From contig NZ_JAHVDV010000002.1 in the NCBI RefSeq assembly GCF_051486985.1, positions 246,669-310,668 of the forward strand: a DNA stretch of 64,000 bases, written 5' to 3'. The position numbers and the translations under genes are program-made. The stretch's first letter is position 1. Each line of letters starts with the position of its first letter. This DNA is from CBFFRJ01 sp051486985 (GTDB lineage Bacteria; Pseudomonadota; Gammaproteobacteria; Enterobacterales; Enterobacteriaceae). The notes below the pieces were generated by a model that was not told the origin of the DNA, searched no databases, and saw only the letters and a list, made by a program, of their open reading frames with translations. Below are positions 35,296 to 44,058 of this stretch, piece after piece.

Positions 35296-36363
35296 ACCTG
35301 TCGTGGCCGTAATCACCAGTAACGGCCACACGCTTCCCCACACAATGCCAAAGCTCGCGTCCTTCAGATAGATCTGTTTGGTAATATCCGTGAAGTGGCG
35401 AATAGGGTTCACCCACGTCAGATTCTGCAACCAGACCGGCATATTCTCCACCGGTGAGACGTAGCCCGAGAGCAGTATGGCGGGCATCATAAAGACAAAT
35501 ACCCCGATAAAGGCCTGCTGCTGCGTCGCGCACAGTGACGAAATAAGCAGGCCAAAGCCCACCAGCGACAATCCGTAAATCAGCATAGTGAAATAGAAAA
35601 GCAGCAGCGAACCGGCAAACGGGATCTTGTAGGCGAGGATCCCGACCGCCAGTACTATGGTGGCCTGAAAAGTGGCAACAACCAACGCCGGAACCGCCTT
35701 GCCAACAAAGATCTGCCAGGTCGCCAGCGGGGAAACGAGCAGTTGATCGAGGGTACCCTGTTCGCGCTCGCGGGCAACCGACAGCGAGGTCACGATCATC
35801 ACACCGATGGTAGTGATCATGGCGATCAGTGACGGCACCACGAACCACTTATAGTCCAGGTTCGGGTTATACCAGTTGCGCACCACCAGTTCGCTGTTAT
35901 TAGGCCTCGTTTTGCCGGTCAACAGTTCCTGCTGGTAATCCTTAACGATGGTTTGCAGATAGTTTGCGGCTATCTGAGCACTGTTGGAGTTGCGCCCGTC
36001 CAGAATGAGCTGCAAGGGGGCCGGAGTGAAACTGTCGAGCTTGCGCGAAAAATCGGCCGGGAACCGCACCAGCAGCAACGCTTTTTGTTCATCAATCGTC
36101 GGGCGAATATCCTGCGGACTGTGAAGCACAACCACGTGGGTAAAGGCTTTCGCACGGGCGAAGCGCTGGGTGAGCTCAACGGCGTGCTTGCCGTTATCTT
36201 CGTTGTAAATAGCGATTGTCGCATTGGTCACTTCCAGGGTAGCGGCGAAGGGGAACAGCAGCACCTGAAGGAGCACCGGTAAAATCAGTATGGCCCGGGT
36301 TTGCGGCTCACGCAGCAACGACTGTAACTCTTTACGAATCAAGGTCCATAAGCGATGAATCAT
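35257..36363 (-). CDS. ybhR: ABC-2 exporter permease YbhR
   Basis: One of two permeases of the YbhFSR exporter, which moves drugs such as tetracycline-type compounds, cations and fluorescent dyes out of the cell in E. coli. The second of two adjacent ATGs is used (368 residues, as in E. coli). One N-terminal membrane segment (LILPVLLQVLLFPFAATL), a large periplasmic part, then five segments. The characteristic VAREREQGTLDQLLVSPL stretch of ABC-2 permeases is near residue 200. It ends in an overlap with ybhQ. Confidence 0.94.
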   Translation of the reverse strand: MIHRLWTLIRKELQSLLREPQTRAILILPVLLQVLLFPFAATLEVTNATIAIYNEDNGKHAVELTQRFARAKAFTHVVVLHSPQDIRPTIDEQKALLLVRFPADFSRKLDSFTPAPLQLILDGRNSNSAQIAANYLQTIVKDYQQELLTGKTRPNNSELVVRNWYNPNLDYKWFVVPSLIAMITTIGVMIVTSLSVAREREQGTLDQLLVSPLATWQIFVGKAVPALVVATFQATIVLAVGILAYKIPFAGSLLLFYFTMLIYGLSLVGFGLLISSLCATQQQAFIGVFVFMMPAILLSGYVSPVENMPVWLQNLTWVNPIRHFTDITKQIYLKDASFGIVWGSVWPLLVITATTGSAAYAMFRRKIA

Positions 36364-36373
36364 CATGTACTCC

Positions 36374-37507
36374 TTAATCCAGCCGACGTTTAGTCTTCGC
36401 CCAGGTCAGACCGATAAACATCACCGCCGAGGCCAGCAAAAACAGCACGTTGATAACCAGTACGACCGGAATATTTCCCGCCAGGAACAGGCTCTGTAGC
36501 GTGTTCACAAAGTAGCGTGCCGGAATGATATAGGTCACCGCACGGATAACCGCCGGCATGCTGTCTATCTGGAAGATGAACCCGGACAGCATAATCGACG
36601 GCAGAAATGCGGCATTCAGCGCCACCTGGGCGGCATTAAACTGATTGCGCGTGACGGTCGAAATCAGCAGCCCCATCCCCAGGGTACTGAGTAAAAACAG
36701 ACTGGTGATAAAGAAGAGAATCAGCAGCGACCCCCGGTAAGGCACGCCGAGAATAAACACCGATACCAGCATACAGAGCAGCATCGCCAGCATACCAAGG
36801 AAGTAATAGGGGATAAGTTTGCACAGTAGCAGCTCGGTACGGGTCACTTCGGTGGAGAGCAGCGCTTCCATCGTGCCGCGCTCCCATTCGCGGGCCACCA
36901 CCAGCGAGGTGAGGATCGCGCCAATCACCGTCATGATGATGGTCACCGCCCCCGGAATAATAAAATGCTGGCTGATGGCTGCCGGGTTAAACCAGTAGCG
37001 CATCTGCACCTCAATCAGCGGCTTAAAGGTCTCACCACGATCGTCGGCCCGCTGCTGCTGCCAGATTTGCCAGATACCCTGAACATAACCCTGCACAAAG
37101 TTTGCAGTGTTGGGTTCGCTGCCGTCGGTGATGACCTGCAGCGGCGCTTCGTCGCCCGGGCGCGTCATCAATTCTGCGAAGTTGACCGGTATAATAACCA
37201 GTCCGCGTATACGCCCGGCCTGCATCATCTCAATGAGCTGCGGGCGGTTATTGCTGACGGTGGCATCAATATAAGGTGAACCGGTGAGTGTATGGGTAAA
37301 ATCGAGAGCCTCTTCGCTGCGCTGCTCAAGCAGCACGCCCACCCGCAGCTTGCTGGAGTCCAGGTTAATGCCGTAGCCGAAGATAAACAGCAGCATCAAC
37401 GGGATCACCACCGCAATCAGCCAGCTACTGGGGTCGCGCACAATCTGGCGCGTCTCTTTGACGCACAGAGCGCGCACGCGGCGCAAAGAGAGAGGGCTAT
37501 GGCGCAT
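36374..37507 (-). CDS. ybhS: ABC-2 exporter permease YbhS
   Basis: Second permease of YbhFSR. The ATG at 37507 gives 377 residues, equal to E. coli; the frame runs further upstream inside ybhF, but those residues are arginine-rich shadow sequence. One N-terminal segment (SSWLIAVVIPLMLLFIFGYG), a periplasmic domain, and five C-terminal segments, with VVAREWERGTMEALLST near residue 215. It overlaps the ybhF stop by 11 bases and is followed by ybhR after ten bases. Confidence 0.94.
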   Translation of the reverse strand: MRHSPLSLRRVRALCVKETRQIVRDPSSWLIAVVIPLMLLFIFGYGINLDSSKLRVGVLLEQRSEEALDFTHTLTGSPYIDATVSNNRPQLIEMMQAGRIRGLVIIPVNFAELMTRPGDEAPLQVITDGSEPNTANFVQGYVQGIWQIWQQQRADDRGETFKPLIEVQMRYWFNPAAISQHFIIPGAVTIIMTVIGAILTSLVVAREWERGTMEALLSTEVTRTELLLCKLIPYYFLGMLAMLLCMLVSVFILGVPYRGSLLILFFITSLFLLSTLGMGLLISTVTRNQFNAAQVALNAAFLPSIMLSGFIFQIDSMPAVIRAVTYIIPARYFVNTLQSLFLAGNIPVVLVINVLFLLASAVMFIGLTWAKTKRRLD

Positions 37508-39236
37508 TATGGTGCTCCTTATCCCAGTTATGAATGAGCGTAATAAACGCGTGTTCCATTGTGGGGTCGGGGGTGTCGCTGTCCGCCGTCTGCGCTTTGA
37601 GATCGTCCGGCGTACCGCTGGCAATCAGCTTGCCGCGATAAACCAGCCCGATGCGGTCGCAGTACTCGGCCTCATCCATAAAGTGGGTCGTGACCATTAC
37701 CGTGACCCCTTTTTCAACCATGCTGTTGATGTGCAACCAGAATTCGCGGCGAGTCAGAGGATCGACCCCGGAAGTAGGTTCATCCAGAAACAGAATGTCC
37801 GGTTCATGCATCAGGGCGCAGGCCAGCGCGAGGCGCTGCTTGTAGCCCAGCGGCAGGGCGTCGGTGGCCTGGTCAGCAATGGCTTTCAATCCGAATGCCT
37901 CGACCATGCGCGAGATTTTTTCCTGCTGCGTGCGACCGCGAAGACCATACACGCCGGAGAAAAACCGCAGATTTTGGGTGACCGTCAGGTTACCGTAGAG
38001 GGAGAATTTTTGCGCCATGTAGCCCAGATGCTGGCGCGCCTTCCCGGAGCTGGTTTTTAAATCCATATCCAGCACCAGCGCTTTTCCGGCGGTGGGCACC
38101 AGCAGGCCACACATCATTTTGAAGGTTGTGGATTTTCCGGCGCCGTTAGGGCCGAGCAGGCCAAAAATTTCACCACGCTTCACGACAAAATCGACGTTAT
38201 CCGTGGCGGCAAAATCGCCAAATTTCTTCGTCAGCTGTCGGGCCTCAATAACCGTCTCATCCGCTTGACCTTCCACGGTATGCAAAATGGCCCCCAACGG
38301 TGACTGGGTAAAACTGGCCCCGCCGAGCAGATCGATAAACGCATCCTCAAAGCGGGGGGGCGTCTCTTCAATGTTCAGCGTTTCAAGCTCCGCCGCCTTT
38401 CGCAGGGCATCGGGCGTAGCCTCTTTTTTCAGAATGGCACGTACCGACTTACCCTGAATCATGCCATCGCTGACCTGGGGCAGTTTAAGCAGCCGTTGCA
38501 GCAGCAGACGATTATTTTCCTCAGGACTGCTGGCAAGAACGCTGCGCCCGGCCATGGTTTGCGTCAGCGCTCGCGGCTCACCCTGATAGAGCAACTGCCC
38601 TTCGTTCATCAGCAGCACGTCGCGACACTGTTCCGCCTCATCCAGATAGGAGGTGCTCCATAAAATCAGCATCCCTTCGCCCGCAAGCTGATGCACCATC
38701 TGCCATAGCTCACGGCGCGAAATGGGATCGACGCCAACGCCCGGTTCATCCAGAAGCAACACTTTAGGCTGACCGACCAGCGTGCAGGCGAGCCCCAGTT
38801 TCTGCTTCATACCCCCTGAGAGCTTGCCCGCCAGCCGTCCGGTAAAGGGGCCAAGTGCGGTAAATTCCAGCAGGCGGTCAAAGGTGGCTTTTCGCTGTTC
38901 GCCGGTGACGCTACGCAGATCCGCATACAGGTTCAGGTTCTCCATGACCGTGAGATCTTCATAGAGGCCAAATTTTTGTGGCATGTAGCCGAGCACCGCG
39001 TGCAGTTCGCTGTTATCAGCAATGGGATCAAACCCGATGACCTCTGCGCTGCCTTCATCAGGTTTCATTAACCCGGCCAGCATGCGCATCAGCGTGGTTT
39101 TACCCGCGCCGTCCGGCCCGACCAGCCCGGTAACGTAACCGGCGTGAACGGTGCAGTCGAGGTGGGCTACCGCCGGTTTATCCATCCCGACAAAGCGCTT
39201 CATCAGCCCGTTCAGGCGAAGCGTCGCATCACTCAT
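37497..39236 (-). CDS. ybhF: ABC exporter ATP-binding protein YbhF (two fused ABC domains)
   Basis: ATPase of the YbhFSR drug/cation exporter. The start at 39236 gives 579 residues (E. coli 578). Both halves are complete: Walker A GPDGAGKTT near residue 38 and GPNGAGKST near 362; ABC signature LSGGMKQK in the first half and the degenerate LPLGYKQR in the second, as in E. coli; Walker B VLLLDEPGVG and ILFLDEPTSG. It overlaps the end of ybhG by eight bases in the cecR-ybhGFSR unit. Confidence 0.95.
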   Translation of the reverse strand: MSDATLRLNGLMKRFVGMDKPAVAHLDCTVHAGYVTGLVGPDGAGKTTLMRMLAGLMKPDEGSAEVIGFDPIADNSELHAVLGYMPQKFGLYEDLTVMENLNLYADLRSVTGEQRKATFDRLLEFTALGPFTGRLAGKLSGGMKQKLGLACTLVGQPKVLLLDEPGVGVDPISRRELWQMVHQLAGEGMLILWSTSYLDEAEQCRDVLLMNEGQLLYQGEPRALTQTMAGRSVLASSPEENNRLLLQRLLKLPQVSDGMIQGKSVRAILKKEATPDALRKAAELETLNIEETPPRFEDAFIDLLGGASFTQSPLGAILHTVEGQADETVIEARQLTKKFGDFAATDNVDFVVKRGEIFGLLGPNGAGKSTTFKMMCGLLVPTAGKALVLDMDLKTSSGKARQHLGYMAQKFSLYGNLTVTQNLRFFSGVYGLRGRTQQEKISRMVEAFGLKAIADQATDALPLGYKQRLALACALMHEPDILFLDEPTSGVDPLTRREFWLHINSMVEKGVTVMVTTHFMDEAEYCDRIGLVYRGKLIASGTPDDLKAQTADSDTPDPTMEHAFITLIHNWDKEHHNAP

Positions 39237-40224
39237 CACCGGCTCCGCTGTCGAAACGGACCGTGACCGGCATTCCCTGACGCAACCCCTCATCGGCATC
39301 GGTCACAATGATACGCAGGCGGTAGACCAGGTCGGTGCGCAAATCCGGTGTCTCCACGGTCTTTGGTGTGAATTCAGCCGTCGGGGAAACAAAACCAATT
39401 TTGCCGTGGTAGGGTCTGTCAGGGCGACCGTCGACATAAAGCAGTACGCTGTTACCGGGCGCGGCCTGATGCAGGCTGACCTCGTTAACGTAAGCGCGCA
39501 CCCAGACCGGTCTGGTCAGCGACAGGGTGAGTACGGTACTGCCGGCGCTTAACATACTGCCCGGCTCCACGGCACGAGTCAGCAGGGTACCTTCTGACGG
39601 AGCGATAAGCTGCGTATCCTGTAAATCCAGTTGCGCCTGAGCCAGTTGCGCCTGGGCCTGTTCCAGGCTCGCTTTTGCCTGCGCAATCTCCTGTGGCCGG
39701 TTCCCGCTGCGGAGCTGGCTGAGTTTGTCCTGGGCTGATTTCAGGCTGGCACGCGCCTGATCGCGCGATGAGCGGGCGTTTTCTAAATCGTTGGCGGAGA
39801 CGGTACGGCTTTTCCACAACCCTTGCTGGCGCTGGTAAAAGTTCTGCGCGTAGTCGAATGCAGCCTGCGCCTGTTTAACCGCAGCCGCTGCCTGAGCTAT
39901 CTCTTCGTTACGATAGCCCTCCGTCACGAGGTCATATTTAGCCTGAGCAGTAGAGACACCGGCTTTTGCCTGCAGCAGCGCGTTCTCGTAAGGGGCTTTA
40001 TCCAGGGTGCCGAGCGACTGCCCGGCTTTAATGGCATCCCCTTCGTCGACGGTCAGGGAGGCCAGCCGTCCACCGACACGAAAGCTCAGATTCACCGTGC
40101 GAATGTCAACATTGCCATACAGCGTCAGGCCCTCCTCCTGACGGCTTTGATACCACATCCAGCCGCCGCCAAGGGCCGCCAGCAGGATAACCACGAGTAA
40201 CGCCACCGCAACGGGCTTTTTCAT
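39229..40224 (-). CDS. ybhG: Membrane-fusion (HlyD-like) protein YbhG
   Basis: Periplasmic adaptor anchored by one N-terminal segment (residues 6-24), the partner of the YbhFSR exporter. It has 331 residues: a lipoyl-like half (LSFRVGGRLASLTVDEGDAIKAG), a long coiled coil rich in Ala/Gln (about 75-200), the second lipoyl half (LIAPSEGTLLTRAVEPG), and a beta-barrel end. Its start overlaps the cecR stop by one base, so regulator and exporter share a transcript. Confidence 0.95.
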   Translation of the reverse strand: MKKPVAVALLVVILLAALGGGWMWYQSRQEEGLTLYGNVDIRTVNLSFRVGGRLASLTVDEGDAIKAGQSLGTLDKAPYENALLQAKAGVSTAQAKYDLVTEGYRNEEIAQAAAAVKQAQAAFDYAQNFYQRQQGLWKSRTVSANDLENARSSRDQARASLKSAQDKLSQLRSGNRPQEIAQAKASLEQAQAQLAQAQLDLQDTQLIAPSEGTLLTRAVEPGSMLSAGSTVLTLSLTRPVWVRAYVNEVSLHQAAPGNSVLLYVDGRPDRPYHGKIGFVSPTAEFTPKTVETPDLRTDLVYRLRIIVTDADEGLRQGMPVTVRFDSGAGDE

Positions 40225-40889
40225 CAGGCTTTGCTCCTTGTTAATCCAGTAAGAATAAGATCGATGTGACAGGTAATGACCTGGCAGATTAGGTCTGCTT
40301 TTTCCTCATCAAACTGCGTCCATCCCGCACGCAGCAAAATGGTTTCACGCCCCAGACGAAAGGCGAGGATCTCCCCAATCAGCGCATGGGTGTGCAGGAT
40401 AGTCTGGGTATCCGTGGCATCACGCCCCGTACAGGCGGCGATAAGTCGGGTGAGATGACTGTGCAGCGGGGCAATCACCTGATCATGGACGAGCTGGTAG
40501 GCGCGGGTGGGTGAGAGCTGCTCGCGCGAGATAAATTTACTCAGGTTGAGCGTGTCGTCATGGGTCAACAACATGATCATATTGCGGCAGGCCTGATGAA
40601 TAAGTTCCCGCATTGCCGCTTTGTCAGGGTGCTCCGCAGTGAAAAGGGCCTCAGCGGCCTGGGCATGAGGGCGAAAGTGCTCACTAATAAAATCCGCGAT
40701 CCACTGGGCACAGGCGAGATATAAATCCTCTTTCGAGCCGAAGTAATAAGGAATAGCGGCAATGTTTTGCCCCGCCTGCGCGGCAATATCACGTGTGGTG
40801 GCATGCAGGCCATACTCACCAAACTGCGCGAGTGCGGCATTGATAAGCTGGTTGCGGGCCAGCTCCCCTTTACTGGTTGTGGAGTGCAT
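40224..40889 (-). CDS. cecR: TetR-family regulator CecR (YbiH)
   Basis: Repressor that controls ybhGFSR and rhlE in E. coli and affects sensitivity to cefoperazone and chloramphenicol. It has 221 residues. The N-terminal helix-turn-helix covers about residues 12-55 (GLHATTRDIAAQAGQNIAAIPYYFGSKEDLY); the C-terminal ligand domain is of the DUF1956 type. It heads the exporter operon, and a perfect palindrome lies 20 bases before its start, consistent with autoregulation. Confidence 0.94.
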   Translation of the reverse strand: MHSTTSKGELARNQLINAALAQFGEYGLHATTRDIAAQAGQNIAAIPYYFGSKEDLYLACAQWIADFISEHFRPHAQAAEALFTAEHPDKAAMRELIHQACRNMIMLLTHDDTLNLSKFISREQLSPTRAYQLVHDQVIAPLHSHLTRLIAACTGRDATDTQTILHTHALIGEILAFRLGRETILLRAGWTQFDEEKADLICQVITCHIDLILTGLTRSKA

Positions 40890-40909
40890 AGGTTGCTGCC
40901 GTAAAAAAA

Positions 40910-40929
40910 TTAATCAATCGATTGATTAA
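40910..40929. promoter_or_regulatory. CecR operator (20-bp perfect palindrome)
   Basis: TTAATCAATCGATTGATTAA is its own reverse complement. It lies in the divergent gap between cecR (start 40889) and rhlE (start 41153), where CecR is known to act in E. coli, and has the size and symmetry of a TetR-family operator. Confidence 0.78.
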
Positions 40930-41152
40930 CTTTATGGTTAATTTTTCACCTTGTCCAGCAACCTGCAGCGGTTTATTGCTCTCCGGCCGGGGAGAAATAT
41001 CTCATCAGGGTTAAGAACAGCAGTATTTTATGCGCTGTATCACAAAAGCTGCTACACTCCGCCGCTTCATGGCATTGTGGTTTTTGTCATCTGTCACACT
41101 ATTATCTCCTCGAAAACTACACCTGTTATGGTCGGGGCGGTGCGGAGTTGTT

Positions 41153-42508
41153 ATGTCTTTTGATTCCCTTGGCCTTAACCCGGAAATCCTGCGTGCAGTA
41201 GAAGAGCAGGGCTACCGCGAGCCAACCCCTATTCAACAGCAGGCTATTCCTGCGGTACTGGATGGTCGCGACCTGATGGCAAGCGCCCAGACCGGCACCG
41301 GAAAAACCGCGGGCTTTACGCTGCCGTTGCTGCAACGTCTGGTTCAGAAAGAGCCGCATGTGAAAGGGCGTCGTCCGGTTCGTGCCCTGATCCTCACCCC
41401 GACCCGTGAACTCGCCGCACAGATTGGCGAAAACGTGCGCGATTACAGCAAATATCTGAACGTGCGCTCGATGGTCGTGTTCGGCGGCGTGAGCATTAAC
41501 CCGCAAATGATGAAGCTGCGCAGTGGCGTCGATATCCTCGTCGCAACGCCGGGCCGTTTGCTCGATTTAGAGCACCAGAATGCCGTCAAACTGGACAGCG
41601 TAGAGATTCTGGTACTCGATGAAGCCGACCGTATGCTGGATATGGGCTTCATCCACGATATTCGTCGCGTGCTGGCTAAACTGCCGGCGCGTCGTCAGAA
41701 CCTGTTGTTCTCCGCCACCTTCTCTGACGACATCAAAGGTCTGGCCGAAAAGCTGCTGCATAACCCGCTGGAAATTGAAGTTGCGCGTCGCAATACCGCT
41801 TCGGAGCAGGTGACCCAGCACGTTCATATGGTCGATAAAAAGCGTAAACGTGAACTGCTGTCGCAGATGATTGGCGAAGGCAACTGGCAGCAGGTGCTGG
41901 TCTTTACCCGTACTAAACATGGCGCAAACCACCTTGCTGAACAGCTGAACAAAGACGGCATTCGCAGCGCGGCTATCCACGGCAACAAGAGCCAGGGGGC
42001 GCGTACCCGTGCGCTGGCTGACTTCAAATCCGGCGACATTCGCGTATTAGTCGCGACCGATATCGCGGCCCGTGGTCTGGATATTGAAGAGCTGCCACAC
42101 GTGGTGAACTATGAATTGCCGAACGTGCCGGAAGATTACGTGCACCGTATTGGCCGTACCGGTCGTGCGGCGGCCACCGGTGAAGCGCTGTCGCTGGTCT
42201 GCGTGGATGAGCATAAACTGCTGCGTGATATCGAACGCCTGTTGAAAAAAGAGATCCCACGTATCGCCCTGCCGGGTTACGAGCCGGATCCCTCCATTAA
42301 GGCAGAGCCGATTGTGAACGGTCGCCAGAGCCAGGGTCAGGGCCGCGGAGGACGCGGTCAGGGCGGCGGCGGTCGTAGTCAGCAGCCACGTCGTAATGAC
42401 GGCGGCGCACCGAAAGCGGCGGCAAAACCAGCCCGCTCTCAGGACGGAAAACCCGCGGGGGAAAAACCGCGCCGTCCTCGCCCGCGTAAACCTGCGGCGA
42501 ACGCCTGA
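41153..42508 (+). CDS. rhlE: ATP-dependent RNA helicase RhlE
   Basis: DEAD-box RNA helicase involved in ribosome maturation. The ATG at 41153 (MSFDSLGLNPEILRAVEEQGY), with GGAG upstream, gives 451 residues; the frame opens earlier but without homology. Motifs in order: Q motif PTPIQQQAIP, Walker A AQTGTGKT near 47, PTRELA, GG, TPGR, DEAD near 153, SAT, then HRIGRTGR near 330. The C-terminal tail from about residue 385 is Gly/Gln/Arg- and then Lys/Pro-rich, likely disordered and RNA-binding. It ends at a terminator. Confidence 0.96.
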   Translation: MSFDSLGLNPEILRAVEEQGYREPTPIQQQAIPAVLDGRDLMASAQTGTGKTAGFTLPLLQRLVQKEPHVKGRRPVRALILTPTRELAAQIGENVRDYSKYLNVRSMVVFGGVSINPQMMKLRSGVDILVATPGRLLDLEHQNAVKLDSVEILVLDEADRMLDMGFIHDIRRVLAKLPARRQNLLFSATFSDDIKGLAEKLLHNPLEIEVARRNTASEQVTQHVHMVDKKRKRELLSQMIGEGNWQQVLVFTRTKHGANHLAEQLNKDGIRSAAIHGNKSQGARTRALADFKSGDIRVLVATDIAARGLDIEELPHVVNYELPNVPEDYVHRIGRTGRAAATGEALSLVCVDEHKLLRDIERLLKKEIPRIALPGYEPDPSIKAEPIVNGRQSQGQGRGGRGQGGGGRSQQPRRNDGGAPKAAAKPARSQDGKPAGEKPRRPRPRKPAANA

Positions 42509-42512
42509 TAAC

Positions 42513-42541
42513 AAGCCCTGCCAGCGTGCAGGGCTTTTTTA
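42513..42541 (+). terminator. Intrinsic terminator of rhlE
   Basis: Stem AGCCCTGC/GCAGGGCT with a six-base loop, followed by six T, directly after the rhlE stop. Confidence 0.92.
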
Positions 42542-42619
42542 TGGGGTTTAGTACGGTGCCGGTTGTTACCCTCGTCCCTGCGGTTGAGGGATCGCTACAA
42601 AATAATACGAGCACGGACA

Positions 42620-42929
42620 GTCCCCTCTCCTCTTTGGGGAGAGGGTAAGGGTGAGGGGAAACATGCGGCTCTGGTGGTCATTCCGTTCACCTTAAGTTCC
42701 TTGCTTTTCTATAACGCCAGGACCTGTGAACGTGCCAGGGCGGTTCACCGCCACCGCCCTGGCGACCCGGGCTCCCGGCCACGAAAATCGCCGCTTCGCG
42801 GTCCACTACGCATATTCCTTCAGGCTAATCGGGGACGGGCGAAGGTAACGTCCCTGTAAAGTCGCCCTCGCCGCGCATCCCTGCGCGTCGCCCCGGCCTT
42901 ACGGATACGCTTCGTCGATTTTCAGCCGG
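42620..42929. repeat. Structured intergenic repeat, copy A
   Basis: Non-coding element that shares several blocks, in the same order, with the end of the window (63639-64000): a C-rich/G-rich first block (42620-42664), TTCCGTTCACC, GTGAACGTGC, the 17-base ACCCGGGCTCCCGGCCA (42765-42781), GAAAATCGCCGC and, at the end, CGATTTTCAGCCGG (42916-42929). Between blocks are hairpins: GCCAGGGCGG/CCGCCCTGGC (42734-42763) and CGCGCA-TCCC-TGCGCG (42872-42887). It lies in the convergent gap between rhlE and the esterase gene. No protein is encoded. The remaining bases to 43042 show nothing recognisable. Confidence 0.8.
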
Positions 42930-43042
42930 ACCCAGTCATCGCTTTAACTGTTGTGTTCTCATGGCGCTGTGTTATCGCTGTAATACGTAATATTACTGGT
43001 GATTCCTCAGCCTTTAGGAAGAGGGCCGACGCTGAGTAAATC

Positions 43043-43996
43043 TTACCCCTGTGTCGGCCTGAACTGCGCTATCCACGTCTGCCGCTGTTCGCGTGCCCGC
43101 TGCGCCACACGGGCGACCGGGTCTGAACTAAACCCATGGTATGCTCCCGGCCAGACATTCATCTCAACCGCCACGCCCGCGCGAATCAACCCCTTGGCAA
43201 AGCGAAGGTTCTCATCGAGAAACAGATCCAGGGTACCGACGCCAAGCCAGGTGGGCGGCAGGTGAGCCAGGTCCGTTGCCCGACCAGGTGCGGCATAGGG
43301 CGAGACACCTTCCGACCCCGGCGCACAGCCCAACAGCGAGGCCCAGCCAAAACGGTTGTACTCCCGCGTCCAGACGAATTCTCCGGTCACCGGGTTCGGG
43401 TTTTCTTCTGTCACCGTGCGATCGTCGAGCATCGGGAACATCAGGTTCTGAAAGGCGAGGCGAGGGCCGTTGCGATCCCGTGTCAGCAGTGTCAGCGACG
43501 CGGCAAGGCCGGCACCGGCGCTGTCACCCATCAGGCCAATATGCTGGGGGTGAATGCCGAGGCTTTCAGCCTGTTCTGTCATCCAGACCAGGGCGGTGTA
43601 GCAATCCTCCAGCGAACCCGGAAAGACAGTTTCGGGCGCCAGTCGGTAATCCACTGAGACAACCACGCAATCGTGTTGCAAAGCGGTCGCACAGGTGAGC
43701 GAGAGGGATTGTTCCGGGCTACCGAGCAGATGGCCGCCGCCGTGAATATGCAAAATCCCCATTCTCTCTTTGCCAGATGTGGCAGGTGAAATAACACAAA
43801 CCCGAACGGAAGTGGCAGTAGTTACAACATACTCAACCACATTTACCCCGGCCTCTCTGAACGCCTGCACATTGGCCAGCGCAGCCTGCTGCCGCTGTTG
43901 GCGAAGGATCACCAGGGCATCCTGAGTCAGGGGAAGAGGGCGGCTGTCGGCCAAAGCGGGGCGTAGTTCAGGATCGACCAAATGCCATGTGTTCAT
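43043..43996 (-). CDS. Alpha/beta-hydrolase, HSL-type carboxylesterase
   Basis: Probable carboxylesterase/lipase of the hormone-sensitive-lipase family (alpha/beta-hydrolase fold 3), 317 residues, cytoplasmic (no signal peptide). Oxyanion-hole motif HIHGGGHLLG near residue 84; nucleophile elbow GDSAGAG near 158; acid residue in LGVGTLDLFLDEN near 255; catalytic His in PGAYHGF near 288. The natural ester is not predictable. It reads in the same direction as the phospho-beta-glucosidase genes upstream, with a 62-base gap, so it could be carried on their transcript or stand alone. Confidence 0.85.
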   Translation of the reverse strand: MNTWHLVDPELRPALADSRPLPLTQDALVILRQQRQQAALANVQAFREAGVNVVEYVVTTATSVRVCVISPATSGKERMGILHIHGGGHLLGSPEQSLSLTCATALQHDCVVVSVDYRLAPETVFPGSLEDCYTALVWMTEQAESLGIHPQHIGLMGDSAGAGLAASLTLLTRDRNGPRLAFQNLMFPMLDDRTVTEENPNPVTGEFVWTREYNRFGWASLLGCAPGSEGVSPYAAPGRATDLAHLPPTWLGVGTLDLFLDENLRFAKGLIRAGVAVEMNVWPGAYHGFSSDPVARVAQRAREQRQTWIAQFRPTQG

Positions 43997-44058
43997 TGCG
44001 GTAGCCTTGTCGGTATTGGTAAAGGTATGGAGCAGGAATTTCCCGCTCCGTCATTACC

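Noticed and set aside
42620..42929. Insertion sequence or REP/BIME cluster for the structured repeat
   Set aside because: No transposase frame, no target-site duplication visible, and sequence unlike the REP consensus; kept as an unnamed repeat instead.
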